NCBI GenBank assembly: GCA_964389305.1
Contig: CAYMEK010000007.1
Coordinates: forward strand, 1 to 64,000
Origin: CAYMEK01 sp964389305
GTDB taxonomy: Bacteria > Spirochaetota > Spirochaetia > SZUA-6 > DRHE01
Reading direction: 5' to 3'
Length of the DNA stretch: 64,000 nucleotides
Under the pieces are notes generated by a model. That model was not told where the DNA came from, did no database searches, and saw nothing but the letters and a program-made list of their open reading frames with translations. Made by a program: the position numbers and the translations under genes. Position 1 is the first letter of the stretch; each line of letters begins with the position of its first letter. Shown in pieces: positions 34,137-41,588 of the stretch.

Positions 34137-36026
34137 ATGCACTGCCGGACCATCGGAGAGCTAACGAATCTGCGGAAAGCTCTCCAAGAGGACAGGGAAA
34201 AAGCGCGACACACACTGATTCTCTCTTCAGGCACCTGCGGTCAGGCCTGCGGCTCCGGGCAGGTTGCCGAGGCTTTGGCGGAAGGGCTGCGCGGCAGCCG
34301 GCTGAACGGCGCGGTTCGCCTGCGGGTTACCGGCTGTCACGGCTTCTGTGAACAGGAGCCGCTTTTAATCGTGGAGCCCCAGGACCTCCTGTACTGCCGG
34401 ATCAAGCCGGAGGATATCCCGGAAATCATTTCCGAGACCCTCGAGCAAGGCGTAGTCGTGGAGAGGCTGCTGTATTCGGATCCCTCCACAGGCCGAAAGA
34501 TCTCCTGCGAGTCCGAGCTTCCCTTCTATCGCCACCAGGACCGGACCCTGATAGGCAGGAACAGGCTCGTCGATCCGCGGCAAATAACCGACTACATCGC
34601 CTCCGGCGGGTATGCCTCGCTGGCCACGGCATTGAGCCGCCTGGAACCCGAACAGGTGATCGAAGAGATCAAGCGTTCCGGCCTGCGCGGCCGGGGAGGA
34701 GGGGGATTCCCAACCGGCAGAAAATGGGAATCCTGCCGCCGCGCTACCGGCTCCCCCAAGTACGTGATCTGCAACGCCGACGAGGGTGATCCTGGGGCCT
34801 ACATGGACCGCAGCCTGCTGGAGGGCAATCCCCACTCTATAATCGAGGGAATGCTGATCGGCGCCTATGCTATCGGGGCCGAGCAGGGCTACATCTATGT
34901 CCGCAACGAATACCCGCTGGCCGTGGAGCACGCCCGGATCGCCATCGAGCAGGCCCGTTCGCTGGGTCTGCTGGGCGAGAACATTCTGGGAAGCTCTTTC
35001 TCCTTCGATCTACAGATAACCCGGGGAGCGGGGGCTTTCGTGTGTGGGGAATCCACGGCGCTGATGGCTTCCCTGGCCGGTGGCGTCGGCGAGCCTTCTC
35101 CCAAGGACGTTCATACCGTGGAGAAGGGATTTCTCGACCGGCCTACCAATCTCAACAACGTGGAGACCTGGGCGAATGTACCTCTGATCATCGAGCAGGG
35201 TGCCGATCGTTTCGCCGCCAAGGGCACGGCGGCCAGCAAAGGCACCAAGATATTCGCCCTCACCGGCAAGGTCCGCAACACCGGCCTGGTGGAGGTGCCC
35301 ATGGGAACTCCTCTGGCGCGGATCGTCTACGATATCGGCGGGGGAGCGAGCGACGGAGCCGGCATCAAGGCGGTACAGATCGGAGGGCCCTCTGGCGGCT
35401 GCCTGCCCGCAGAGCTCCTCCACCTGCCGGTGGATTTCGAGGCCATGACTGAGGCGGGGACTATGGTCGGGTCGGGTGGGCTGGTGGTTATGGACAGCCG
35501 CACCTGCATGGTGGACGTAGCCCGTTATTTTCTCGACTTTCTCATCGAAGAATCCTGCGGCAAGTGTTTTCCCTGCCGGGTAGGGCTGCCGCGCATGCGG
35601 GAGATCGTCACGGATATATGCAACGGCGAGGGCACGATGGAAAAGCTCGAGCTGCTGCAGGAGACCGCCGAGACCGTGTCCAAAGCCTCTCTGTGCGCGC
35701 TCGGCAAAACCGCTGCCAATCCAGTATTCACCACCATCCGCTACTTCGAGGACGAATACCGGGCGCACATTCTGGAAAAGCGCTGTCCGGCAGGGGTCTG
35801 CAAGCCCCTGATCCGCTACCGCATCGACCAGCAGCGCTGCAGGGCCTGCGGCGCCTGCGCAAAGATCTGCCCGCAGCAGGCCATCACGGTCCTTAGGAAA
35901 GGAGGGGAAAAAAGCTACCTCATCCAATCCGAGCTGTGCTCGAAATGCGGGACCTGCCGCCAGGCCTGTGCCTTCGAAGCGATTGAAGTTGTCCAGGAGG
36001 AGCGATGCCGGAATACGTTAGCCTGA
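34137..36026 (+). CDS. NuoF/HydB-like FMN and Fe-S subunit
   Basis: A 629-residue NADH-dehydrogenase-type flavoprotein. Domains in order: an N-terminal [2Fe-2S] thioredoxin-like domain (Cys34, Cys38, Cys67, Cys71); the NuoF core with GLRGRGGGGFPTGRKWE near 182 (NADH/FMN) and CNADEGDPGAYMDR near 213; an SLBB segment; the N3-type [4Fe-4S] motif SCGKCFPCRVG near 472; and a C-terminal double ferredoxin (CRACGACAKICP and CSKCGTCRQACAF, about 563-615). This is the HydB/HndC layout of soluble hydrogenases and bifurcating complexes, longer than respiratory NuoF. No hydrogenase catalytic subunit follows; an FMN glutamate-synthase-like gene does. Confidence 0.92.
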   Translation: MHCRTIGELTNLRKALQEDREKARHTLILSSGTCGQACGSGQVAEALAEGLRGSRLNGAVRLRVTGCHGFCEQEPLLIVEPQDLLYCRIKPEDIPEIISETLEQGVVVERLLYSDPSTGRKISCESELPFYRHQDRTLIGRNRLVDPRQITDYIASGGYASLATALSRLEPEQVIEEIKRSGLRGRGGGGFPTGRKWESCRRATGSPKYVICNADEGDPGAYMDRSLLEGNPHSIIEGMLIGAYAIGAEQGYIYVRNEYPLAVEHARIAIEQARSLGLLGENILGSSFSFDLQITRGAGAFVCGESTALMASLAGGVGEPSPKDVHTVEKGFLDRPTNLNNVETWANVPLIIEQGADRFAAKGTAASKGTKIFALTGKVRNTGLVEVPMGTPLARIVYDIGGGASDGAGIKAVQIGGPSGGCLPAELLHLPVDFEAMTEAGTMVGSGGLVVMDSRTCMVDVARYFLDFLIEESCGKCFPCRVGLPRMREIVTDICNGEGTMEKLELLQETAETVSKASLCALGKTAANPVFTTIRYFEDEYRAHILEKRCPAGVCKPLIRYRIDQQRCRACGACAKICPQQAITVLRKGGEKSYLIQSELCSKCGTCRQACAFEAIEVVQEERCRNTLA

Positions 36027-36703
36027 CCATCGACGGCTGCCTGGTGCGCGCTCCGCGGGGGACCTCCGTGCTGGACGCCGCCCTGGAGTACGGAATCTGC
36101 ATTCCCCATCTATGTCATATGAGGGACTTGACGCCCCTCGGCGCCTGCAGGCTCTGCCTGGTCGAGGTGGTGGCTAACGGGCGCTCCAGGATCACCACCT
36201 CCTGCACCCTGGAGGTAAAGGAGGGCCTGGTCATAAAGGCCCATACCGAGCAGATCCGCCGCATCCGCAAGAACCTGGCCGAGATGCTGGTCGCCGAAGC
36301 GCCGAACTCCAGGGCCATCCAGGATATCGCCCTGCGCTGCGGCGTGAAAAGGGTGCGCTATCCCTTCCACCACGCCGATTGCGTGCTCTGCGGCCGTTGC
36401 GTACGGGTGTGCACCGAGGTCTGGCGGTCCGGCTCGCTGGGCTTCGTGGGCCGGGGACAGGAACGCCGGGTGGCCCTGCCCTTCGAGCAGCGTCCCGATA
36501 CCTGCAAGCACTGCAATAGCTGCATCACCGTATGTCCCATGACCATCCCGCCCTGCGACGGCCCGATGAAGAAGGGGGAGGAGTATTTCTGCGGGAAATG
36601 CGAGTCCCAACTGCTGGCAGCGGAACAGTCCCCCGGAAGCTGCATCTGGTGCCGGCTGGGCGAAGGATTTCAATGCACCCGCCAGGTGGCTCGAAAGAAA
36701 TAG
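36005..36703 (+). CDS. NuoG/HydA-N-terminal-like iron-sulfur subunit
   Basis: A 232-residue protein with a complex-I-type [2Fe-2S] domain (Cys37, Cys48, Cys51, Cys67), followed by two [4Fe-4S] motifs, CVLCGRCVRVC near 127 and CKHCNSCITVCP near 165. A C-terminal CGKC...CIWC...C cluster (about 196-225) may bind another metal centre. The His-Cys3 site found between these domains in NuoG and [FeFe]-hydrogenase is absent (NLAEMLVAEAPNSRAI has no Cys). There is no H-cluster or molybdopterin domain. It overlaps the NuoF-like gene by 22 bp and probably wires it to the glutamate-synthase-like partner. Confidence 0.88.
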   Translation: MPEYVSLTIDGCLVRAPRGTSVLDAALEYGICIPHLCHMRDLTPLGACRLCLVEVVANGRSRITTSCTLEVKEGLVIKAHTEQIRRIRKNLAEMLVAEAPNSRAIQDIALRCGVKRVRYPFHHADCVLCGRCVRVCTEVWRSGSLGFVGRGQERRVALPFEQRPDTCKHCNSCITVCPMTIPPCDGPMKKGEEYFCGKCESQLLAAEQSPGSCIWCRLGEGFQCTRQVARKK

Positions 36704-36715
36704 GAGGAACTCGAT

Positions 36716-38314
36716 ATGAACCTGCAGCGACCGAACGCCAACGACGTGACCCAGACGGTTAACCGCTCCCCGAACGTGGTGCCCGGATCAGGACTGTGCA
36801 GCCGCTGTATCGACGGCTGCCGCGGCAACTGCGAGGTGTTCAAATCCGCTTTCCGCAGCCGGGAGGTGCTCTACCCCGGGCCCTATGGGGAAATCTCAGC
36901 GGGGGGTGATAAGGACTACCCGGTGGACTACTCCCACCTGAACATCCAGGGCTACGCATCCGGCGCCAGGGGACTGCCGGAAGGGGTGGAGGCCGGCCCG
37001 GATACCGCCATCTTTCCCGAAGTGAGCACCGAGACCGAGTATGGGTGGCAGTCCAAGGTGAAGATGAAGATTCCGGTCTTCTCCGGCGCCCTGGGCTCCA
37101 CCGACATCGCCCGCAAGAACTGGGAGCACTTCGCCATCGGCGCCGCCATCTCCGGGGTCACCGTAGTCTGCGGCGAAAACGTCTGCGGGGTCGATCCGGG
37201 ATTGGAGCTGGACTCCAGGGGCAAGATCTCCCTTTCTCCCGATCTGGACCGGCGCATCGAAATCTATAAGCGGTTCCACGAGGGCTACGGGGAGATTCTC
37301 GTACAGATGAACGTGGAGGACACCCGCCTCGGGGTGGCCGAGTATGTGCGCAGCAAGCACGGGCTGGACACCATCGAGCTGAAGTGGGGACAGGGGGCCA
37401 AGTGCATCGGCGGTGAGATCAAGGTCAAGACCCTCGAGCGCGCTCTGGAGCTGAAGAAGCGGGGCTACCTGGTGACCCCCGATCCCGGTCTGGAAACGGT
37501 CCGGGCGGCGTTCAAGAACGGGGCGATACGGGAGTTCGAACGCCACTCCCGCCTGGGCTTCGTGAGCGAGGAGAGCTTCCACCGTGAGATCGAGCGCCTG
37601 CGGGCTCTGGGATTCTCCCGCATCACCCTGAAGACCGGCGCCTACTCCATGAAGGAGCTGGCCATGGCGATCAGGTATGCTTCGGATGCCAGGCTGGACC
37701 TGCTGACCATCGACGGCGCTCCCGGCGGCACCGGCATGAGCCCCTGGCGCATGATGGAGGAATGGGGAATTCCCACCTTCTACCTGCAGTCCCTGGCCTA
37801 CGAGTTCTGCGAGCGGCTGGCCGCCCGGGGACAAAGGGTGCCCGATCTGGCCGTTGCCGGGGGTTTTTCCAGCGAGGATCACCTGTTCAAGGTTCTGGCC
37901 GTGGGGGCCCCCTACGTAAAAGCGGTCTGCATGGGCCGGGCCTTCATCATTCCCGGCATGGTGGGCAAGAACATAGGCTACTGGATCGAAGGCAATGACC
38001 TGCCTAGCACCGTCTCCCAGTACGGAAGGACCCCCCGGGAAATCTTCGTCTGCTACGACGAGCTGGCCGGCAGGTACGCGTCACTGAGCGAGGAGATACC
38101 ACTCGGGGCGATCGGGGTCTACAGCTTTCTCCTGAAGCTGAAGGTCGGGCTGCAGCAGCTAATGGCGGGAAGCAGGAACTTCAGGGTATCGAGTATCTCA
38201 CGCAGCGACGTCATGGCCCTGACCGAGGAGGCGGCGAAGATCTCCGGCATTCCCTATATCATGGACGCCTACCGGGAAGAAGCGCAGTCGATCCTCGACG
38301 GCTCGAGTACCTGA
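36716..38314 (+). CDS. Stand-alone FMN-binding glutamate-synthase-like protein
   Basis: A 532-residue protein with the GltB central FMN (beta/alpha)8 domain: PVFSGALGSTDIARKNWEHF near 115, KWGQGAKCIGGEIK near 222, DGAPGGTGMSPWRMMEEWG near 333 and VAGGFSSEDHLFKVLAVGA near 380. An N-terminal Cys28-x2-Cys31-x3-Cys35-x3-Cys39 cluster (CSRCIDGCRGNC) probably holds an Fe-S centre. Class II glutaminase and GXGXG domains, needed for ammonia release from glutamine in true glutamate synthase, are missing here and are not encoded nearby. A strong AGGAGG-like ribosome-binding site sits 12 bp after the Fe-S subunit. The substrate is therefore open: 2-oxoglutarate plus free ammonia, or another 2-oxo/imino substrate. 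Confidence 0.87.
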   Translation: MNLQRPNANDVTQTVNRSPNVVPGSGLCSRCIDGCRGNCEVFKSAFRSREVLYPGPYGEISAGGDKDYPVDYSHLNIQGYASGARGLPEGVEAGPDTAIFPEVSTETEYGWQSKVKMKIPVFSGALGSTDIARKNWEHFAIGAAISGVTVVCGENVCGVDPGLELDSRGKISLSPDLDRRIEIYKRFHEGYGEILVQMNVEDTRLGVAEYVRSKHGLDTIELKWGQGAKCIGGEIKVKTLERALELKKRGYLVTPDPGLETVRAAFKNGAIREFERHSRLGFVSEESFHREIERLRALGFSRITLKTGAYSMKELAMAIRYASDARLDLLTIDGAPGGTGMSPWRMMEEWGIPTFYLQSLAYEFCERLAARGQRVPDLAVAGGFSSEDHLFKVLAVGAPYVKAVCMGRAFIIPGMVGKNIGYWIEGNDLPSTVSQYGRTPREIFVCYDELAGRYASLSEEIPLGAIGVYSFLLKLKVGLQQLMAGSRNFRVSSISRSDVMALTEEAAKISGIPYIMDAYREEAQSILDGSST

Positions 38315-38546
38315 CGGCACGCAGCTTCGGGGGCGTCTGCGGTCGGCTTCAGCGGCGCAGGCGTTTCCGCAGGCCCGCGTCTGAAAGGACACATCTGAGA
38401 CCCGGTAAAAAGCGGCAATCCATCTCTGCCCGCGGAAAATTGGTATAATTTTGCATTTTGCTTATTTTTTTTAAAATTAGATTTGCTCTGCTGAATTTAA
38501 TCTGCTAAAATCACGGAAAACCTCAATTCACACTAAGGAGGAGTAT
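38315..38546 (+). promoter_or_regulatory. Intergenic region with two promoters for the NCS1 permease gene
   Basis: This 232-bp gap starts GC-rich and ends AT-rich. Two plus-strand promoters are visible: an extended -10 TGGTATAAT at 38441-38449, and TTGCTC (38483-38488) - 17 bp - TAAAAT (38506-38511). The half-site CGGCAAT lies at 38413-38419. The GC-rich part carries one copy of a 23-bp repeat (38348-38370) that also occurs at 44423-44445. No terminator with a T-run is evident after the glutamate-synthase-like gene. Confidence 0.55.
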
Positions 38547-39881
38547 ATGGCTGATATTTCCAAGCCGTCCAAGCCTACGGTCCTTGAAGACTATGGAACG
38601 AAGCCCGTTCCCGCCTCCGAGGGTAAGAGCTGGTTCACCGTCGGCATCGTTTTCTGGGGGATTGCCTTCTGTCTGCCAGCCTTCCTCATCACCAGCCTGG
38701 TCGCCTCCGCCGTAACCCTCGGGACCGCACTCGGCGCGTTCCTCATCGGCGTGGCCATCCTCACCGCTATCACCACGGCCACCGGTCTGGTCGGCGCCCA
38801 AACACGGCAATCCTTCGGCATGTCCGCGCGCTACACCTTCGGCAAGTGGGGCGCCCTGCTCATCCAGATTGCCATGTTCTTCGCCATGTGGGGTTGGTTC
38901 GGTGTACAGCTCGGCTTCTTTGTCGCCGGTCTCGGAGAGGGTGGGCTGATGTTCGCCTTCAACTCGGTAGGAGTCACCGGCGTGCCGGTCTGGCTGTTGA
39001 TGGTCATCGGAGGAGCCTGTATGACCACCACGGCGGTGTTCGGCTTCAAGGCGATCGAGCGGCTTACTGTCGTGGCGATACCCCTATTGCTGATCATTGT
39101 TATATCCACCACCGTCCGCGCCTACCAGGGAACCTCGTTTGCCGCGGCCGTAAGCAGGACTGCGGAAGGTGCGATGCCCTTCGGCGCAGCCATCTCCATT
39201 GTGGTCAGCTCATTCGTGGTCGGAGCCCTGGCAGGACCGGACATGTCCCGGTATGCTAAAAATAAGGGCCACGCTGCCGGCGGCATGATCTTCGGCATGG
39301 GCGTCGGCTTCTTCGCAGTGCTGGTGCTGGCGGCGATCATGATCAAGGGTGCCGGGGAGATGGACTTTTCCAAGGTCATGCTGAGCCAGCCCAACATCTT
39401 CTGGCTGGTCCTCGCCATCATTACGATCCTGCTGGCCGCCTGGACGACCAATGACAACAACCTGTACCAGGGCAGCCTGGCTCTCAACGCCGTGCTGACC
39501 TTCATTCCCAAGTGGCTGCTTACCCTCCTGGGCGGAATCGTCGGCACGATCTTCGCTCTGCTGGGCATCAACACCGCCGGTGGCTTCACCACTTTCCTCG
39601 GGATCATCGCAGTGGTCGTTCCTCCCGCCGGAGCGGTCATGGCCGTCGACTACCTGCTGTTCCGCGGCGGCGGCTACCGTAGCGAAGACTATGCCAAGGT
39701 ACCGGCTGTGCGGATCGAATCGGTAATCTCATGGGTTCTGGGCTCCGCCATGGGGTTCCTGACCAACTTCAAAGTCTTCACCTTCACCGGAATCATTGTG
39801 CTGGACTCCTTCATCGTTGCCGCCGTGGTGCACTTCATCGTCTCTTTGATCCTGCGGCGGAAGCTGAAGTTCCAGTTCTGA
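38547..39881 (+). CDS. NCS1-family nucleobase/allantoin/hydantoin permease (CodB-like)
   Basis: A 444-residue integral membrane protein with about twelve hydrophobic segments. The start (EDYGTKPVPASEGKSWFTVGIVFWG, in parts EDYGTKPVP and GIVFWG) and the RQSFGMSARYTFGKWG, TTNDNNLYQGSLALNA and AVDYLLFRGG segments match the cytosine-permease branch of nucleobase:cation symporters. Such carriers import cytosine, allantoin, hydantoins or thiamine precursors with H+ or Na+. AAGGAGGAG precedes the ATG. The racemase gene downstream and the hydantoinase-like operon facing it favour a hydantoin- or allantoin-type substrate, by inference. Confidence 0.88.
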   Translation: MADISKPSKPTVLEDYGTKPVPASEGKSWFTVGIVFWGIAFCLPAFLITSLVASAVTLGTALGAFLIGVAILTAITTATGLVGAQTRQSFGMSARYTFGKWGALLIQIAMFFAMWGWFGVQLGFFVAGLGEGGLMFAFNSVGVTGVPVWLLMVIGGACMTTTAVFGFKAIERLTVVAIPLLLIIVISTTVRAYQGTSFAAAVSRTAEGAMPFGAAISIVVSSFVVGALAGPDMSRYAKNKGHAAGGMIFGMGVGFFAVLVLAAIMIKGAGEMDFSKVMLSQPNIFWLVLAIITILLAAWTTNDNNLYQGSLALNAVLTFIPKWLLTLLGGIVGTIFALLGINTAGGFTTFLGIIAVVVPPAGAVMAVDYLLFRGGGYRSEDYAKVPAVRIESVISWVLGSAMGFLTNFKVFTFTGIIVLDSFIVAAVVHFIVSLILRRKLKFQF

Positions 39882-39900
39882 GTCCTTCGAGCAGTCCGGC

Positions 39901-39943
39901 AACAGGCTGCCCCGGCGCGGGCAGCCTGTTATCCTTCTTTCCC
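39901..39943 (+). terminator. Hairpin with pyrimidine tail between permease and racemase genes
   Basis: A perfect 12-bp stem (AACAGGCTGCCC / GGGCAGCCTGTT) with a 6-nt loop is followed by ATCCTTCTTTCCC. The tail is U/C-rich rather than pure U, so this may be a partial terminator that lowers racemase expression relative to the permease. Confidence 0.65.
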
Positions 39944-39963
39944 TGCCGACAGGAAAGTAGACC

Positions 39964-40695
39964 ATGAAAAAAAACATCAGTATTCGTATCATCGTCCCTA
40001 TTATCACTGACCGCTTCAACCCTGAGGTACGCCGAGAGGCTTCATCTTTTGCCGCCCCTGACACTGCGATTGAGGTTGTCAACCTGGAAAAGGGCCCCGC
40101 CTCGATCGAGTCTTTTTACGACGAAAGCCTGGCCGCCCCCTTCATCGCCGAGCAGGCGGTTCGTGCCGAGCAGGAAGGCTGTGACGGGATCTTCGTAACC
40201 TGTTTCGGAGATCCGGGAGTCGAGGCGGCCCGCGAGGTGGTCAGGGTCCCGGTGGTAGGAGGATTTCAGCCCGCGGTTCTCACCGCCTCTCTGATTGCAG
40301 ACCGCTGGTCGGTCGTGACAGTGCTCGAAAGACTCGGTCCCATGGTGTATCAAAACGCCCGCAAGCTCGGCTTGAGCGAGAACCTGGCCTCGGTGCGGGC
40401 AGTAGACATCCCGGTGCTGTCACTGGCAGACCGCGGGCGGCTGGAAGAGAGACTGCTCCGCGAGGCGGAGCTGGCGGTCAGGGAAGACAAGGCGCAGGCG
40501 GTCGTTCTGGGCTGTACCGGCATGCTGGGCTTGGCCCGACAGCTACAGGCGACGCTGGCCGATCGCGGGGTCCCCGTTCCGGTGGTAGATCCCACCGCAG
40601 CCGCCATCGGCACTCTGCTGCTCCTCATTCGCAGCGGCACTGCCCACAGCAAGCTCACCTACCCCTTCCCGCCGGAAAAGCAGCGGCGCTTCTAA
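39964..40695 (+). CDS. Asp/Glu/hydantoin racemase family protein
   Basis: A 243-residue protein with the two catalytic cysteines of the family, Cys80 in FVTCFGDPG and Cys184 in VLGCTGM. The FGDPG and GCTGM contexts match hydantoin/allantoin racemases more than glutamate racemase MurI. It probably interconverts enantiomers of a 5-substituted hydantoin or allantoin so that both can be used. It follows the permease across a hairpin and converges on the DUF6092-like gene. Confidence 0.85.
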   Translation: MKKNISIRIIVPIITDRFNPEVRREASSFAAPDTAIEVVNLEKGPASIESFYDESLAAPFIAEQAVRAEQEGCDGIFVTCFGDPGVEAAREVVRVPVVGGFQPAVLTASLIADRWSVVTVLERLGPMVYQNARKLGLSENLASVRAVDIPVLSLADRGRLEERLLREAELAVREDKAQAVVLGCTGMLGLARQLQATLADRGVPVPVVDPTAAAIGTLLLLIRSGTAHSKLTYPFPPEKQRRF

Positions 40696-40746
40696 TCTCC
40701 GTTGTAGAAATGTAGGCTGCGAGTCCCGGTTCGGGGACCCCTAGGC

Positions 40747-41070
40747 CTAGGAAGCTCTGTCTTGCTTCATTCTCCGGGTAAACGCCAGTACCGCCTGGTC
40801 GAGCATCCGGATGAAGGCCTCCGGGTCGGTCATGAGACTGAACTTGCCTTCGTCGATGAGCTCCTTGAGATGGAGAAGAAAGTCCTGATAGCGGCTGCCG
40901 CTTCCTGCAGGGGCAGCAGCCAGGAGGGAGCACAGACGGGATACTCCTTCGGCCAGCCGAAAGGGTCCATACTCGGCGGGCTCGTCGAAGAGGCCACGGG
41001 CGGAGGAAAGCATATAACCGATGAGGTCGAACAGACCCCTGTCCAGCGATTCCGGAAGCCCTGGATTCAT
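40747..41070 (-). CDS. Small conserved protein, DUF6092-like
   Basis: A 107-residue soluble protein starting MNPGLPESLDRGLFDLIGYM. Its core LSSARGLFDEPAEYGPFRLAEGVSRL resembles the pattern I recall for DUF6092, a small helical family without known function; this is recognition from memory and moderate in strength. The start at 41070 leaves 1 bp to the nitroreductase stop, so it is translationally coupled as the last gene of the DUF917-hyuA-nitroreductase operon. Confidence 0.65.
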   Translation of the reverse strand: MNPGLPESLDRGLFDLIGYMLSSARGLFDEPAEYGPFRLAEGVSRLCSLLAAAPAGSGSRYQDFLLHLKELIDEGKFSLMTDPEAFIRMLDQAVLAFTRRMKQDRAS

Positions 41071-41071
41071 C

Positions 41072-41587
41072 CTAACCCTCCCTTGTTCCGAATTTTTCCC
41101 AGTGGATGGCCCCCTCATCCCGAGGGGGTGCCTGAGGGGCGACGGCGGGATAGCCGAACATGATCAGGAGCTCCGGCTGAAGGTTCTCCGGGGCCTGCAG
41201 GATCTCCCGCAGGGCCGCAAGGTTAGTGGAGCGCATCACGCAGCTTCCCATACCGAGATCGTAGGCCCGCAGCATCATGTTCTGTGCAGCCATGGCGCAA
41301 TCGAACAGAGCCAGAACCGGTCCCAGACGGAACGCCGCTGCCTTGCGCTGATCCGAGCAGATGCAAACCAGAGCCTTGGGTTCCCAAAGCATCCCGGGGG
41401 AGACCACCCGGATCTGATGGATCGTGTCCCGATCCGTGATGCCGATAAAAGCCCAGGGCTGTTTGTTCCCTCCCGAGGGAGCCCAGATCCCGGCCTTCAG
41501 CACCTTCTGCAGCAGCTTTCGGTCCACCGTCTGGTCGGTGTACTGCCGGACACTCCGCCTTCCGAATATCGCTTTCTCTACTTCCAT
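41072..41587 (-). CDS. Nitroreductase-family FMN oxidoreductase
   Basis: A 171-residue, short nitroreductase-fold protein. Typical elements are the FMN-phosphate-binding RRSVRQYTDQTVD (10-22), WAPSGGNKQPWAFI (36-49) and the C-terminal AYDLGMGSCVM (about 108-118). Family members use NAD(P)H and FMN to reduce nitro groups, quinones, enamides or iodotyrosine-like substrates. Its place between HyuA-like and DUF6092-like genes suggests a ring-reduction or oxidation step in heterocycle use; unproven. The stop of the hyuA-like gene is 1 bp upstream. Confidence 0.87.
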   Translation of the reverse strand: MEVEKAIFGRRSVRQYTDQTVDRKLLQKVLKAGIWAPSGGNKQPWAFIGITDRDTIHQIRVVSPGMLWEPKALVCICSDQRKAAAFRLGPVLALFDCAMAAQNMMLRAYDLGMGSCVMRSTNLAALREILQAPENLQPELLIMFGYPAVAPQAPPRDEGAIHWEKFGTREG

Positions 41588-41588
41588 C

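Noticed and set aside
33573..36703. Electron-bifurcating [FeFe]-hydrogenase operon
   Set aside because: NuoE/F/G-like subunits fit, but no H-cluster domain follows the Fe-S domains; the next gene is glutamate-synthase-like.
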